The notes under the pieces were generated by a model. It saw nothing but the letters and a program-made list of their open reading frames with translations. It had not been told where the DNA came from and searched no databases. 64,000 nucleotides of DNA, from positions 1-64,000 of the forward strand of contig NZ_JAOQJD010000009.1 of NCBI RefSeq assembly GCF_025566985.1. The letters are read 5' to 3'. The DNA comes from Aedoeadaptatus acetigenes (GTDB taxonomy: Bacteria; Bacillota; Clostridia; Tissierellales; Peptoniphilaceae). Both the position numbers and the translations under genes were made by a program. Positions 44,704 to 53,628 of this stretch are shown piece after piece (within the stretch, counting starts at the first letter, position 1; each line of letters starts with the position of its first letter).

Positions 44704-45192
44704 ATGAAAAAAAAGATTTTTCTTGCCGGCATCATTCTATCCGCCATCTTATTGATCCTCGTGGAATCTAATCCGAATAAAAGGGTGCGCATGAAAGAGG
44801 TCAGGCAATTTACAGAAACCATGTGCCTGTCCGACGAACATATAAAAGATTTAAAGTTCTACTTTCGAAGGCCCACTTTGAGGGCGGAGATGGTCTATGA
44901 GGGTCCCTTGGAAAAAGAAAAACTGATCTCCATTATGAAGGATTTTAAGGACTTAGTCGATGTGGAATTCATGCAAAAAATCGGCGATAACTATTGGGAC
45001 GGCGCTCGACCCTCCGATTTTGAGTTGTACATTTATTCCGACAAAGATAAAGAGGGAAATGATTACGATTACTTGATTTACAGTCAATACAATAAGACGT
45101 ACAGATCCGATGAAAATCCCGACAATATTGACGGCTATAAGACTTGGACGATCTCCGGCGCAGAAAATGAAGGGGTACTATATAAGGATTAA
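44704..45192 (+). CDS. Small secreted or membrane-anchored protein of unknown function
   Basis: 163 residues; ATG 44704 chosen because GGAGG precedes it by 6-7 bases. Residues 1-20 are a hydrophobic signal/anchor segment after KKK; the rest is soluble, acidic, and Tyr/Asp-rich (SDKDKEGNDYDYLIYS). No cysteine lipobox. A TATAAT box at 44624-44629 could serve it. I recognise no family. Followed by its own terminator (45202-45226). Confidence 0.6.
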   Translation: MKKKIFLAGIILSAILLILVESNPNKRVRMKEVRQFTETMCLSDEHIKDLKFYFRRPTLRAEMVYEGPLEKEKLISIMKDFKDLVDVEFMQKIGDNYWDGARPSDFELYIYSDKDKEGNDYDYLIYSQYNKTYRSDENPDNIDGYKTWTISGAENEGVLYKD

Positions 45193-45201
45193 ATCGATCA
45201 G

Positions 45202-45226
45202 AACCACCGCCATCCGGTGGTTTTTT
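45202..45226 (+). terminator. Terminator after the unknown secreted protein gene
   Basis: AACCACCG-CCATC-CGGTGGTT followed by a T run. Confidence 0.85.
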
Positions 45227-45242
45227 TCATGGAAAAGCACAC

Positions 45243-45275
45243 AAAAAAGCCCGACCCCGCAGGATCGGACTTTTT
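45243..45275 (-). terminator. Terminator of the acyl-CoA dehydrogenase-flavodiiron operon
   Basis: Minus strand AGTCCGATCC-TGCG-GGGTCGGGCT followed by T6. Confidence 0.85.
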
Positions 45276-45285
45276 AATCTAAAGT

Positions 45286-46521
45286 TTATGCTTGTGCTTT
45301 TTCTTTTTCTTCCTTGATTTTTTCGAAGGATTCCATAATGGAATCAGCCAAGGCATCCAATTCTTTTTCCGTGGAGTCGTTCAGGGAAGAAGTAACGGTG
45401 ACTTCGCCGCCCAAGGTATCCATGAGTTTCATGTTCTTGTCCAGGAATTCTTCCATGAGGGTACCGGCTTGGGGTGTCCATGTGCCGTTTTCGATAATGC
45501 CGACGGTGCGGTTTTGCAGGTTCAGCATGCGAATTTCGTCCAGGAATTGGTGCATAACGGGATAGATTTCCAGGTTATAGGTTACCGATGCCAAGACGAT
45601 GTGGCTCAGGCGGAAAGCTTCCGATACCAGGTAGCTGACGTGGGTTTTGGACACGTCGTACATGTGGATGTTGGTCATGCCCCGTTCGCAAAGCTTGGTA
45701 GCCAGGCATTGTGCGGCGTATTCCGTGTTGCCGTACATGGAGGCGTAAACCAAGAGCACGCCGTCTTCTTCCGGTTCGTAGCGGGACCATTTGTCGTATT
45801 TTTCGATGAAGTAGCCCAGATCTTCTCTCCAGACCGGTCCGTGCAAGGGGCAGATCATCTTAATGTCGATGGTGCCGGCTTTTTTCAGAAGGTCTTGAAC
45901 GTGGGGGCCGTACTTACCGACGATGTTGGTCAGGTAGCGGCGGGCGTCGTCGATCCAATCGCGATCGAAGTTCACTTCATCGGCAAAGAGCTTGCCGTCC
46001 AATGCGCCGAAGGATCCGAAAGCGTCGGCGGAGAAGAGGACGCCGTTGGTGGTATCGAAGCTGACCATGGCTTCAGGCCAGTGAACCATGGGCGCTGCGA
46101 CCCAGGTAATTTCGTGTTGACCGAAGCTCATGGCGTCTCCTTCGGCTACTTCGATTTCCTTGCCGTCGACGTCAAATCCGAATTGGCGCATCATCATGAA
46201 GGCCCGTTCGTTGGAAATGACTTTGGCGTTGGGGTAGCGAATCAACACTTCGTCCAGGGATGCGGCGTGGTCCGGTTCCAAGTGATTGATGATTACATAG
46301 TCCAGATCTCTGCCGTCCAAGACGTGTTCGATGTTGTTTAAGAATTCCCGGCATACAGCCCAGTCTACCGTATCGAAGAGGACGGTTTTTTCGTCCATGA
46401 GCAGATAGGAGTTGTAGCTGACGCCGCGGGGAATCGGGTGAATATTTTCAAACAGGTGCAGGCGGTGTTCGTTGGCGCCTACCCAGTATAAATCTTCGGT
46501 TACTTTTCTTACGGTATACAT
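45286..46521 (-). CDS. fprA: Flavodiiron protein (A-type flavoprotein, oxygen/NO reductase)
   Basis: 411 residues. The metallo-beta-lactamase-like domain has the diiron ligands His80, Glu82, Asp84, His85 (NHLEPDHAAS), the His in MVHWPE, and the late His in ICPLHGPVW. The flavodoxin domain from about residue 255 has the FMN loop YASMYGNTEYAA. Such enzymes reduce O2 to water (or NO) using electrons from rubredoxin. It lies 17 bases after the acyl-CoA dehydrogenase gene, whose product ends in a rubredoxin domain. GGAGG site present. Confidence 0.95.
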   Translation of the reverse strand: MYTVRKVTEDLYWVGANEHRLHLFENIHPIPRGVSYNSYLLMDEKTVLFDTVDWAVCREFLNNIEHVLDGRDLDYVIINHLEPDHAASLDEVLIRYPNAKVISNERAFMMMRQFGFDVDGKEIEVAEGDAMSFGQHEITWVAAPMVHWPEAMVSFDTTNGVLFSADAFGSFGALDGKLFADEVNFDRDWIDDARRYLTNIVGKYGPHVQDLLKKAGTIDIKMICPLHGPVWREDLGYFIEKYDKWSRYEPEEDGVLLVYASMYGNTEYAAQCLATKLCERGMTNIHMYDVSKTHVSYLVSEAFRLSHIVLASVTYNLEIYPVMHQFLDEIRMLNLQNRTVGIIENGTWTPQAGTLMEEFLDKNMKLMDTLGGEVTVTSSLNDSTEKELDALADSIMESFEKIKEEKEKAQA

Positions 46522-46538
46522 TACTTACCTCCTAATGC

Positions 46539-48467
46539 TTATTTAAAGGTACGGTCTTCGGGGAAATCGACCTTGATGAAATTGTCTTTTTCTTCGCCGC
46601 ATTTCGGGCAGATGTATTCTTCAGGCAATTTGTCGAAGGGCGTTCCTTCTTCGATTTCGCTTTCTTCGTCGCCGCGTTCGGGATTGTATTCGTAGCCGCA
46701 GCCTTGGCAGACGTAGATGTCGTCCTTCGGTGCAGTCTTTCTCGGTTTGGAACGTTTCATCTTGACCATTTCAGGTGCTTCGCCCTTGCCTTCCGTACCC
46801 AGTGCTTCGATAATCAGAGGCGCAACTTCTTCGATGTCGCCGACGATGCCGTAGTCGCAGTTTTTGAAGATCATGGCGTTGGGGGCATTGTTAATGGCCA
46901 CGATGGTGGCGGCGTCTTTAATGCCCTTCAAGTGTTGGCCGGCACCGGAGATACCGCAGGCTACATAAAGGTTGCCGCGGAATTTTTGACCGGACATACC
47001 GACGTAACGTTCGATAGGAAGAACCTTGTCGGTTTCTGCGACGGGACGGGAAGAACCGATGGCGGCGCCGAATGCGCGTGCCAAATCTTCGGCCAGTTCT
47101 TTGTTTCCGTTAAAGCCTTTACCCATGGAGACCACCCGTTCGGAGTCGACGATGGGCGTCATCAAGTCGATGCCGACGCTGAAGTCGTAACCGTCTTTTT
47201 CCAGAGCGGCGATGAGGTTCTTGACGTTTTCTTCTTGATTGTCGCTGTCGAAAATTTCTTTCTTGCGCACGCCGGTGATGGGGCCTTTGCCCGCTTTCTT
47301 CTTGCCGCCGCCGGAAGAACGTGCGGCCTTGCCGATAATATTGGCTGCGATGACGACGCGTTGAATTTCGTTGGTACCTTCGTAGATGGTGGTAATCTTC
47401 GCATCTCTGTAAGCGCGTTCAACTTCCATGCCCTTCATGAAGCCGCTGCCGCCGTAAATTTGCAGGGCGTCGTTGACCACTTCGAGGGCGATGTCTGAGG
47501 CAAACATCTTCGCTTCAGCTGCTTGGAGGCCATAGCGTTCGCCGTTGGTCTTCATTTCAGCTGCACGATAGACTAAGAGACGTGCGGCGTCGATCTTCGT
47601 GTACATGTCGGCGAGCTTAAAGGAAATGCCTTGATTGGCTGCCAAGGGTTGACCGAATTGAATCCGTTCCTTGGAATAAGCCAGGGCGTGTTCGTAAGCC
47701 CCTTGAGCGATACCTAAAGCTTGTGCGGCGATGCCGATGCGGCCGCCGTCCAAGGTGGCCATGGCGATGTTGAAGCCCTTGCCTTCTTTACCTAAGAGGT
47801 TTTCTTTCGGTACGCGGACATTGTTGAAGTGAAGTTCCGCCGTGGTGGAGGAACGAATGCCCAATTTGTCGTAGTGATCGGAAAAGGTGAAGCCTTCGAA
47901 ATCTTTTTCTACGATAAAGGCACTGATGCCGTGGGTGCCGATGCCCGGTGTGGTAACGGCAAAGACGACGTAAGTGTCTGCGGCAGGCGCATTGGTGATG
48001 AAAATCTTTTGGCCGTTTAAAATGTAGTGATCTCCGTCTAAAACAGCGGTGGTTTCCGTTTCACCGGCGTCGGATCCGGCATTGGTTTCCGTCAAGCCGA
48101 AGGCGCCGAGCTTTTCGCCCTTTGCCAAGGGAAGCAGATATTTTTGTTTTTGCTCTTCCGTTCCGAAGTGATCGATGGGATAAGTACCCAAGGAGGTGTG
48201 CGCCGATAAAATAACGCCGACGCCGCCATCCACGCGAGCCAGTTCTTCTACGGCAATGGCGTAGGAAATGACATCGGCTCCTGCGCCGCCGTATTCTTCG
48301 GCGGTGGGAAGACCCATAATGCCTAAATCAGCCATTTGGGCGACGATATCTTCCGGGAATTTGTTTTCGCGGTCAAGCTCAAAAGCGACCGGTGCGACAA
48401 CGGTTTCCGCGAACTCGCGAACTTTCTTTCTAAGCGCCTCGTGCGCTTCATTGGTTTTAAATAACAT
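46539..48467 (-). CDS. Acyl-CoA dehydrogenase fused to EtfA FAD domain and rubredoxin
   Basis: 642 residues from ATG 48467 (AGGAGG upstream). Residues 1-385 are a complete short-chain acyl-CoA dehydrogenase with catalytic Glu363 in IYEGTNEIQ. Residues about 400-560 match only the C-terminal FAD domain of EtfA (GSSRPVAETD, VGMSGQKFRGNLYVACGISG, INNAPNAMIF); the EtfA N-terminal half is missing. Residues 582-632 are a rubredoxin with Cys587, Cys590, Cys620, Cys623. A Gly/Lys linker joins the first two parts. Expected reaction is crotonyl-CoA/butyryl-CoA oxidoreduction; the fusion suggests electron flow from flavin to rubredoxin. No etfA or etfB gene is in the window. Confidence 0.92.
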   Translation of the reverse strand: MLFKTNEAHEALRKKVREFAETVVAPVAFELDRENKFPEDIVAQMADLGIMGLPTAEEYGGAGADVISYAIAVEELARVDGGVGVILSAHTSLGTYPIDHFGTEEQKQKYLLPLAKGEKLGAFGLTETNAGSDAGETETTAVLDGDHYILNGQKIFITNAPAADTYVVFAVTTPGIGTHGISAFIVEKDFEGFTFSDHYDKLGIRSSTTAELHFNNVRVPKENLLGKEGKGFNIAMATLDGGRIGIAAQALGIAQGAYEHALAYSKERIQFGQPLAANQGISFKLADMYTKIDAARLLVYRAAEMKTNGERYGLQAAEAKMFASDIALEVVNDALQIYGGSGFMKGMEVERAYRDAKITTIYEGTNEIQRVVIAANIIGKAARSSGGGKKKAGKGPITGVRKKEIFDSDNQEENVKNLIAALEKDGYDFSVGIDLMTPIVDSERVVSMGKGFNGNKELAEDLARAFGAAIGSSRPVAETDKVLPIERYVGMSGQKFRGNLYVACGISGAGQHLKGIKDAATIVAINNAPNAMIFKNCDYGIVGDIEEVAPLIIEALGTEGKGEAPEMVKMKRSKPRKTAPKDDIYVCQGCGYEYNPERGDEESEIEEGTPFDKLPEEYICPKCGEEKDNFIKVDFPEDRTFK

Positions 48468-48561
48468 ATTTCCTCCTTGCAATCAATGACAGAGACGACA
48501 ATGGATACGAACGGCCGAGAATAAGCCGGTACAGAAAACTGCACCTCTTGTGTATAGTTTT

Positions 48562-48590
48562 ACTATAGCACAGGCTTTTACCGTTGTAAA
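48562..48590 (-). promoter_or_regulatory. Promoter of the acyl-CoA dehydrogenase-fprA operon
   Basis: Minus strand TTTACA (48585-48590), 17 bases, TATAGT (48562-48567). No Rex-like box was seen nearby. Confidence 0.75.
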
Positions 48591-48934
48591 GGCATTCCAC
48601 CTTTTGTTTTTTCGAAAAAATACAAAATTTCCCGATTATTTTCGCCCGTTCCCAAATCATGTATTAAGAAGTTACCCCACGACCTTGAATTTAAGCGGTC
48701 TTTTTTATAAAAACCGCGGAATCCGAAGACAAAAAGAAAACTTTTTCTCGAAGGCGCCCCATTTATTATTTCCCTTTTTTCACTTCATAAATACAAAATC
48801 CATCGTTCGGAAAAAATTTATCGACATTGTACTTTGCATTTTTCCCTTAATTTACGTGATTATTACCCATTTTTTATTTATTATTTTGTCGACCTTATTA
48901 TTTCTCCCGAAAAGTAAATTTTCCGTTTTTCCCC
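48591..48934. other. AT-rich gene-free stretch upstream of ldh
   Basis: About 340 bases without a gene I can support. T-rich tracts dominate from 48600; no riboswitch-like structure, DnaA box or Rex consensus was recognised. It may hold the regulatory region of ldh. Confidence 0.45.
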
Positions 48935-48963
48935 TTCCCTTTTTGCCTTTCGCCGTCTATAAT
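48935..48963 (+). promoter_or_regulatory. Likely ldh promoter
   Basis: Perfect TATAAT (48958-48963) with a weak -35 TTCCCT (48935-48940) at 17 bases, implying a need for an activator or a strongly AT-rich upstream element. Confidence 0.45.
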
Positions 48964-49007
48964 AAAAATTAATTGAAAAGATAATAACGATTCAGGAGGT
49001 TCTTCAC

Positions 49008-49976
49008 ATGAGCAATATGATTCAAAACCCGAACGCAAAAGTAATTCTCGTCGGCGACGGTTCCGTCGGCTCTTCCTTCGCATTCGCCATGACCTTAAAG
49101 GGCCTGGGCCGCGAACTGGGCATCATCGACGTGAACACGAGAAAGGCCCAAGGCGACGCCATGGACTTAACCGCCGCCTTGACCTACAACTCCGCAAAAA
49201 CCATTTACGCCGCCGAATACAGCGACTGCTCCGATGCGGACATCGTCGTACTTACCGCAGGCGCACCCCAAAAACCCGGCGAAACCCGCTTGGACCTCGT
49301 TCACAAGAACCTGGCCATCGTGAAAGATGTCGTGGAACAAATCATGGAATCCGGCTTCAACGGCATCTTCCTCGTCGCCGCCAACCCGGTGGACATCTTG
49401 ACCTACGCCGTACTCAAAATCTCCGGCTTCCCGAAAGAACGCGTTATCTCTTCCGGTACGTCCTTAGACTCCGCTCGCTTCTGCGACGAAATCGCTCGCT
49501 ACCTGGATCTTGATCCCCGCGACGTTTCCGCCAGCATCATGGGCGAACACGGCGACACCTCCTTCCCCTTATGGAGCCAAGCTTCCATCGGCGGCCGCCA
49601 CATCGACGAATGGCTCGCCGACAAAACCGATGACATCGAAGGAGCCAAGAAGAAAATCTACACCGACGTTCGCGACAAGGCTTACCACATTATCGACGCC
49701 AAAGGCGCGACCTACTATGGCGTCGCCACGGTCCTTGCAAAGATCTGCCGCATCATTATCGAAGACTCCCACTCCATTATTACCGTGGGCGCTTACCTTG
49801 AAGGCGAATACGGCTGCGAAGACATCTACATGGGCACCCCCGTCGTTCTGAGCCGAAGCGGCATCCAAAAAGTAATCGAAGTTCCCTTGAACGAAAAGGA
49901 ACAAGAACAAATGCAAACTTCCTACAAGGCATTGAAGGAAGTTCAAGACCAAGGCATGGCAAAGCTCGGTTTCTAA
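49008..49976 (+). CDS. ldh: L-lactate dehydrogenase
   Basis: 322 residues. NAD-binding GDGSVGSS at residues 17-24 (first Gly of the motif is standard), the coenzyme Asp in IDVNTRKAQGDAMDL, and the catalytic His in GEHGDTSFPLWS. It regenerates NAD by reducing pyruvate to lactate, and is often a Rex target. CAGGAGG 8 bases before the ATG. Monocistronic. Confidence 0.95.
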   Translation: MSNMIQNPNAKVILVGDGSVGSSFAFAMTLKGLGRELGIIDVNTRKAQGDAMDLTAALTYNSAKTIYAAEYSDCSDADIVVLTAGAPQKPGETRLDLVHKNLAIVKDVVEQIMESGFNGIFLVAANPVDILTYAVLKISGFPKERVISSGTSLDSARFCDEIARYLDLDPRDVSASIMGEHGDTSFPLWSQASIGGRHIDEWLADKTDDIEGAKKKIYTDVRDKAYHIIDAKGATYYGVATVLAKICRIIIEDSHSIITVGAYLEGEYGCEDIYMGTPVVLSRSGIQKVIEVPLNEKEQEQMQTSYKALKEVQDQGMAKLGF

Positions 49977-50005
49977 TCGAGCCACATACGACTCCTTAGA
50001 AAATG

Positions 50006-50034
50006 AAAAAGCGTCCCGCGGGGCGCTTTTTTTA
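50006..50034 (+). terminator. ldh terminator
   Basis: AGCGTCCC-GC-GGGGCGCT followed by seven T. Confidence 0.85.
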
Positions 50035-50045
50035 TATTAAAAATC

Positions 50046-50073
50046 AAAAAACGAGCACCGAATGATGCCCGTT
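50046..50073 (-). terminator. Terminator of the glycogen gene run
   Basis: Minus strand ACGGGCA-TCATTCGG-TGCTCGT followed by T5, 10 bases past the last gene. Confidence 0.75.
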
Positions 50074-50083
50074 TATTCGACTT

Positions 50084-52210
50084 CTATTCTATTACAATGA
50101 AGCTTTTCCCAGGGACAATGGCTTCGTGAAGTGCCTCCTCGGTTTTTCCTTTTTCGCCGAAGATGATTTTGTATTCTCTTTCATCCAAGCCCTTTATCTC
50201 TTTCGCCTCGTCGGTGCCGTTGACGGCAAAGATGCGGCCTTCATTTTTTATAAGGATAAATCCCGCCTCTTCGCCCAAAATTTCGTGTCGAGAAAGATCC
50301 GTCTTGTGCCGGAGCTCGATAAGATCTTTGACATAACTCGCCAAACTTTTTTTCGCAAGAAGTTCTTCCCAATGAAGGGCCACGGCGGATGCGGGGCCGT
50401 TGTAGGGATTTTCTTTGTAGCGGCGACGCAGGTATTCGTCGCCTTCTGTGAAGAGCACGGGGCCCGGGGTTAAGAGGAGCACGGCGAAGGCCAGCTTGGC
50501 GACCCGCTCTTTATCTTCTTCCGATGCGTCCATGGCCTCGTCCAGAAAGTCCCCGAGGACGAGGTCGTCGTGGCAGGAGAAGTAGGCCAGGTTGTTTGCG
50601 TGCTTGCCGCCCCCCGAAAGGGCGCTCATGAGGTGATCTTGGGCGGAAAAATCGCCGCCGATCCAGCCCATGGTCTTTGAAAAGCTGTCGCCTCTCAAGC
50701 CGTTTCGGTAATCGTCGTCGAAAAAGGCCGTGGCCCTATCCTCGGTCTTCAACCGCAGGGATTCGTCCAGTGCGCTTTCAGCGGCCATCCAGGGCTCGCC
50801 GTAGAGAAGGGCATTGGGATTTCTTTCGTAGACGGCGTCCTCGATTTCGGCCATGGTCTCGTCGTCCATCAGGCCGCAAAGATCGAAGCGAAAGCCGTCC
50901 ACGCCGAGTTTTTGAAAGTACTCGATGCTGTCTAAAATCAGTTTTCTCATGTGGGGCTCTTCCGTGGCCACTTCCGTGCCCGTGCCGCTGCCGTTTGAAA
51001 GTGTGCCGTCTTCGAAGCGGCGCACGGCATAAGGATTTAAGCGGGCCACGGAGGATTTTTCTCCCAGGTACAAATGATTGTACACCACGTCCATGACGAC
51101 GCCGATGCCGGCGGCGTGGGCGGCGCGAATCAGCTCCCCAAAGCCCGTGAGGGCCGATGCGGGATCGGCGGAGTTTTCGGCATAGCTGTTTTCGAGGGCG
51201 AAGTAGTGGTCGGGATCGTAGCCCCAATTGTAATTGGCCTCGTCTCGTTTCGATTCGGCCTCTTCGAAGACCGTGAGGTAATTGTGCACGGGCATGAGGT
51301 GGATGTAGTCCACGCCGAGATTTTTCAAATGATCGAAGCCCACCGGCGTACCCTCAACGGTTATGGAATCCGCCAGGGCGCAGAAGGTGCCCGGCGAAGC
51401 CTCTGTCTCCAGCTCGTAGGTAAAGTCCTTTACGTGAAGTTCGTAGATCACGGGATGTTCTTTCTTCTCCACGTAGTCCTCGGAGAAATAGCTTTCGATG
51501 CCGTCGAAGGCGTAGCCCCGCCTGCCGTTCAGCGAAAGGGCCTTGGCATAGGGATCCACGAATTCTTCTTCGCCGTCGCCGAAATTGTAGTAGACAGGGA
51601 GGCGCGCCATGGGAATCTGGACGTAAAAGGTGTCTTCCCGCTTTTCCATGGAGATGCGGATCCGGTCCATGGTAAATTCATCCTCGTAAAGGTAGAGGGC
51701 CATGGCTTCTTTTTCCGGGGCGTAGACGTGAAATTCGTAGCCCACGTCGGGGGCCTCCTCTTCTTCTTTTCTGAAGCGCCGCAGGTCGCGGAAAAGATTC
51801 ACATCTTTTACCACTGAAGCCCCCATGGCCGCCATAGCCGCCGCCCGATAGGGATCGTCCGTAAGGTAAATATCCGGCAGCACATCTTCCGGCACGACTT
51901 TTATTTTGTGCCCGGCGGCAAGATCCCGATTGATCTCTTCATCTTCCGCCCCTTCCGCCGCCACGACCACGTCGGGCACGTCCAGAGTGGGACGCTTTTT
52001 CAGGGCATCGTAGAGAGCGCGGGCGCTTTTTTTCAGGCTCTCGATTTTTTCCTCATCGCAGCCGACCACGACGGCCTCGGGATTGGGATAACCCCATTCT
52101 TTTTTTCGAATCCCTTGCCGCTTTTCGGCGAGCCGGGCCTTTAACTTTTCCACGTCACTTTTTATGGCTTTTTCGATTTTCCGCGCCAGGGCATCTTCCA
52201 GGGCACTCAT
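50084..52210 (-). CDS. Pullulanase-like GH13 debranching enzyme
   Basis: 708 residues; ATG 52210 overlaps the glgA stop (ATGA). The GH13 barrel begins about residue 300: NYNWGYDP (type I pullulanase signature), VVMDVVYNH, nucleophile Asp in GFRFDLCGLMD, acid Glu in YGEPWMA, and the third acid in CHDD (usually SHDN). A CBM48-like domain precedes it (about 150-260). The first 130 residues are charged and helical and match nothing I know. It would cleave alpha-1,6 branches for glycogen breakdown. Confidence 0.88.
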   Translation of the reverse strand: MSALEDALARKIEKAIKSDVEKLKARLAEKRQGIRKKEWGYPNPEAVVVGCDEEKIESLKKSARALYDALKKRPTLDVPDVVVAAEGAEDEEINRDLAAGHKIKVVPEDVLPDIYLTDDPYRAAAMAAMGASVVKDVNLFRDLRRFRKEEEEAPDVGYEFHVYAPEKEAMALYLYEDEFTMDRIRISMEKREDTFYVQIPMARLPVYYNFGDGEEEFVDPYAKALSLNGRRGYAFDGIESYFSEDYVEKKEHPVIYELHVKDFTYELETEASPGTFCALADSITVEGTPVGFDHLKNLGVDYIHLMPVHNYLTVFEEAESKRDEANYNWGYDPDHYFALENSYAENSADPASALTGFGELIRAAHAAGIGVVMDVVYNHLYLGEKSSVARLNPYAVRRFEDGTLSNGSGTGTEVATEEPHMRKLILDSIEYFQKLGVDGFRFDLCGLMDDETMAEIEDAVYERNPNALLYGEPWMAAESALDESLRLKTEDRATAFFDDDYRNGLRGDSFSKTMGWIGGDFSAQDHLMSALSGGGKHANNLAYFSCHDDLVLGDFLDEAMDASEEDKERVAKLAFAVLLLTPGPVLFTEGDEYLRRRYKENPYNGPASAVALHWEELLAKKSLASYVKDLIELRHKTDLSRHEILGEEAGFILIKNEGRIFAVNGTDEAKEIKGLDEREYKIIFGEKGKTEEALHEAIVPGKSFIVIE

Positions 52211-53628
52211 TTCTTTTCCCTCGTAGATGTATAGAGTTCGCGGTAGGCCGCCGCAGATCTCTTCCAGCTGAAATCTTGGGCCATGGCGCTTTTTCGGTGG
52301 AGCGCGTCCACAGGCCTGTGGTAATCGGCCAATGCCCGGTCTACGGCATTTAAAAGATCCCATGCCTCCGTCCGCTTAAATGTGTAGCCGCCGCCACGCC
52401 CCGCTTCGTCGAAGGGAATTACCGTGTCCGCCAAGCCGCCGGTTTCCCGCACGACGGGAAGATTGCCGTAGGTCATGGCGATCATTTGGGCCAGGCCGCA
52501 GGGCTCCGTCAGAGAAGGCATGAGGAAGAAATCCCCGCCGGCGTAGATGCGATGGCTCGCCGCGGAATCGAAGGCGATATGCACGGCGCAGTTGTCATGG
52601 ATCCAGGCCAGGGCGCGAAAACCCTCTTCGATGCGCGCATCCCCCGTGCCCACCACGAGAAGGTCCAGATCTTTTTTCAGCAGCTCTTCCGCCGCGTCCA
52701 AAACCAAATCCATGCCCTTAATGTCCACGAGGCGGCTCACGATGGTAAAGAGGGGGCGATTCCCGGGCACCAAGCCGTATTCTTCCTTCAGGGCCTTTTT
52801 GTTTTCCGCCTTCTGTTCCAAATTCTCCCCGTCGTAATTTTTCACGATCAAAGGATCCGTCGCCGGATCGTATTCCTCGGTGTCGATGCCGTTTTGTATC
52901 CCCGCCATTTTGTCTTTGTGGCGGCGAATGAGCCCGGCCATGTCCAATCCGTAGGCGGGATCTTCCAGCTCTCGGGCGTAGGTTTTCGACACGGTGGTCA
53001 CGGCGTCGGCAAATTGAATCCCCGCCTTCATAAAATTCACCCCGTCGTAATACTTCACGCCCTCTTCCGTAAAGTACTCCCGACTTAAATCGGCGTAGGA
53101 AAAGACGGCCTCGTCGAAGACGCCTTGGTAGTTTATGTTGTGAATGGTGAAAACCGTGGCGGTCTTCGAAAAGCGCGGATCTCCCTTGGCGAAATCCTTC
53201 ACGTAAAGGGGCACGAGGCCCGTGTGCCAGTCGTTGGCGTGAACCACGTCGGGCACCATGTCTAAATAGGCCATGAGCCGCACGCAGGCCTTGGAGAAAA
53301 AGGCGAAGCGGTAGCCGTCGTCGTCTTCCCCGTAGACTTTGTCTCTGAAAAACATATCCCGGTCGTCGATAAAGTAGTAATCCACGCCCTTTTCTTTGAG
53401 ATGCAGGACGCCCATGTACATGTCCGCGCCGCCCATGTGGATGTAGTCGAAGCCCATGTAGTCCATGGCGGCCTTGTATTTCTCGGGAATCTGCCCGTAA
53501 AGGGGCATAATCACCGACACAGAATCCCCGGGCCCTTTCACGGCCCCCGGAAGAGCCCCCATGACATCGGCCAGGCCTCCGGTCTTTAAATAGGGGTGCA
53601 CTTCCCCTGCGCAATAGACGATGTTCAT
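52207..53628 (-). CDS. glgA: Glycogen synthase (ADP-glucose)
   Basis: 473 residues, GT5 family. ADP-glucose loop KTGGLADVMGALP at residues 16-28, HANDWHTGLVP near 130, and the late SLTEPCGLAQM motif. It extends alpha-1,4 chains from ADP-glucose supplied by GlgC/GlgD. Overlaps by 4 bases on both sides (glgD stop and the pullulanase start), so translation is coupled. Confidence 0.96.
   Translation of the reverse strand: MNIVYCAGEVHPYLKTGGLADVMGALPGAVKGPGDSVSVIMPLYGQIPEKYKAAMDYMGFDYIHMGGADMYMGVLHLKEKGVDYYFIDDRDMFFRDKVYGEDDDGYRFAFFSKACVRLMAYLDMVPDVVHANDWHTGLVPLYVKDFAKGDPRFSKTATVFTIHNINYQGVFDEAVFSYADLSREYFTEEGVKYYDGVNFMKAGIQFADAVTTVSKTYARELEDPAYGLDMAGLIRRHKDKMAGIQNGIDTEEYDPATDPLIVKNYDGENLEQKAENKKALKEEYGLVPGNRPLFTIVSRLVDIKGMDLVLDAAEELLKKDLDLLVVGTGDARIEEGFRALAWIHDNCAVHIAFDSAASHRIYAGGDFFLMPSLTEPCGLAQMIAMTYGNLPVVRETGGLADTVIPFDEAGRGGGYTFKRTEAWDLLNAVDRALADYHRPVDALHRKSAMAQDFSWKRSAAAYRELYTSTREKK

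Noticed and set aside
48600..49007. A Rex box upstream of ldh
   Set aside because: No TTGTTAA-like palindrome was found; only T-rich tracts and GTCGAC-containing words.
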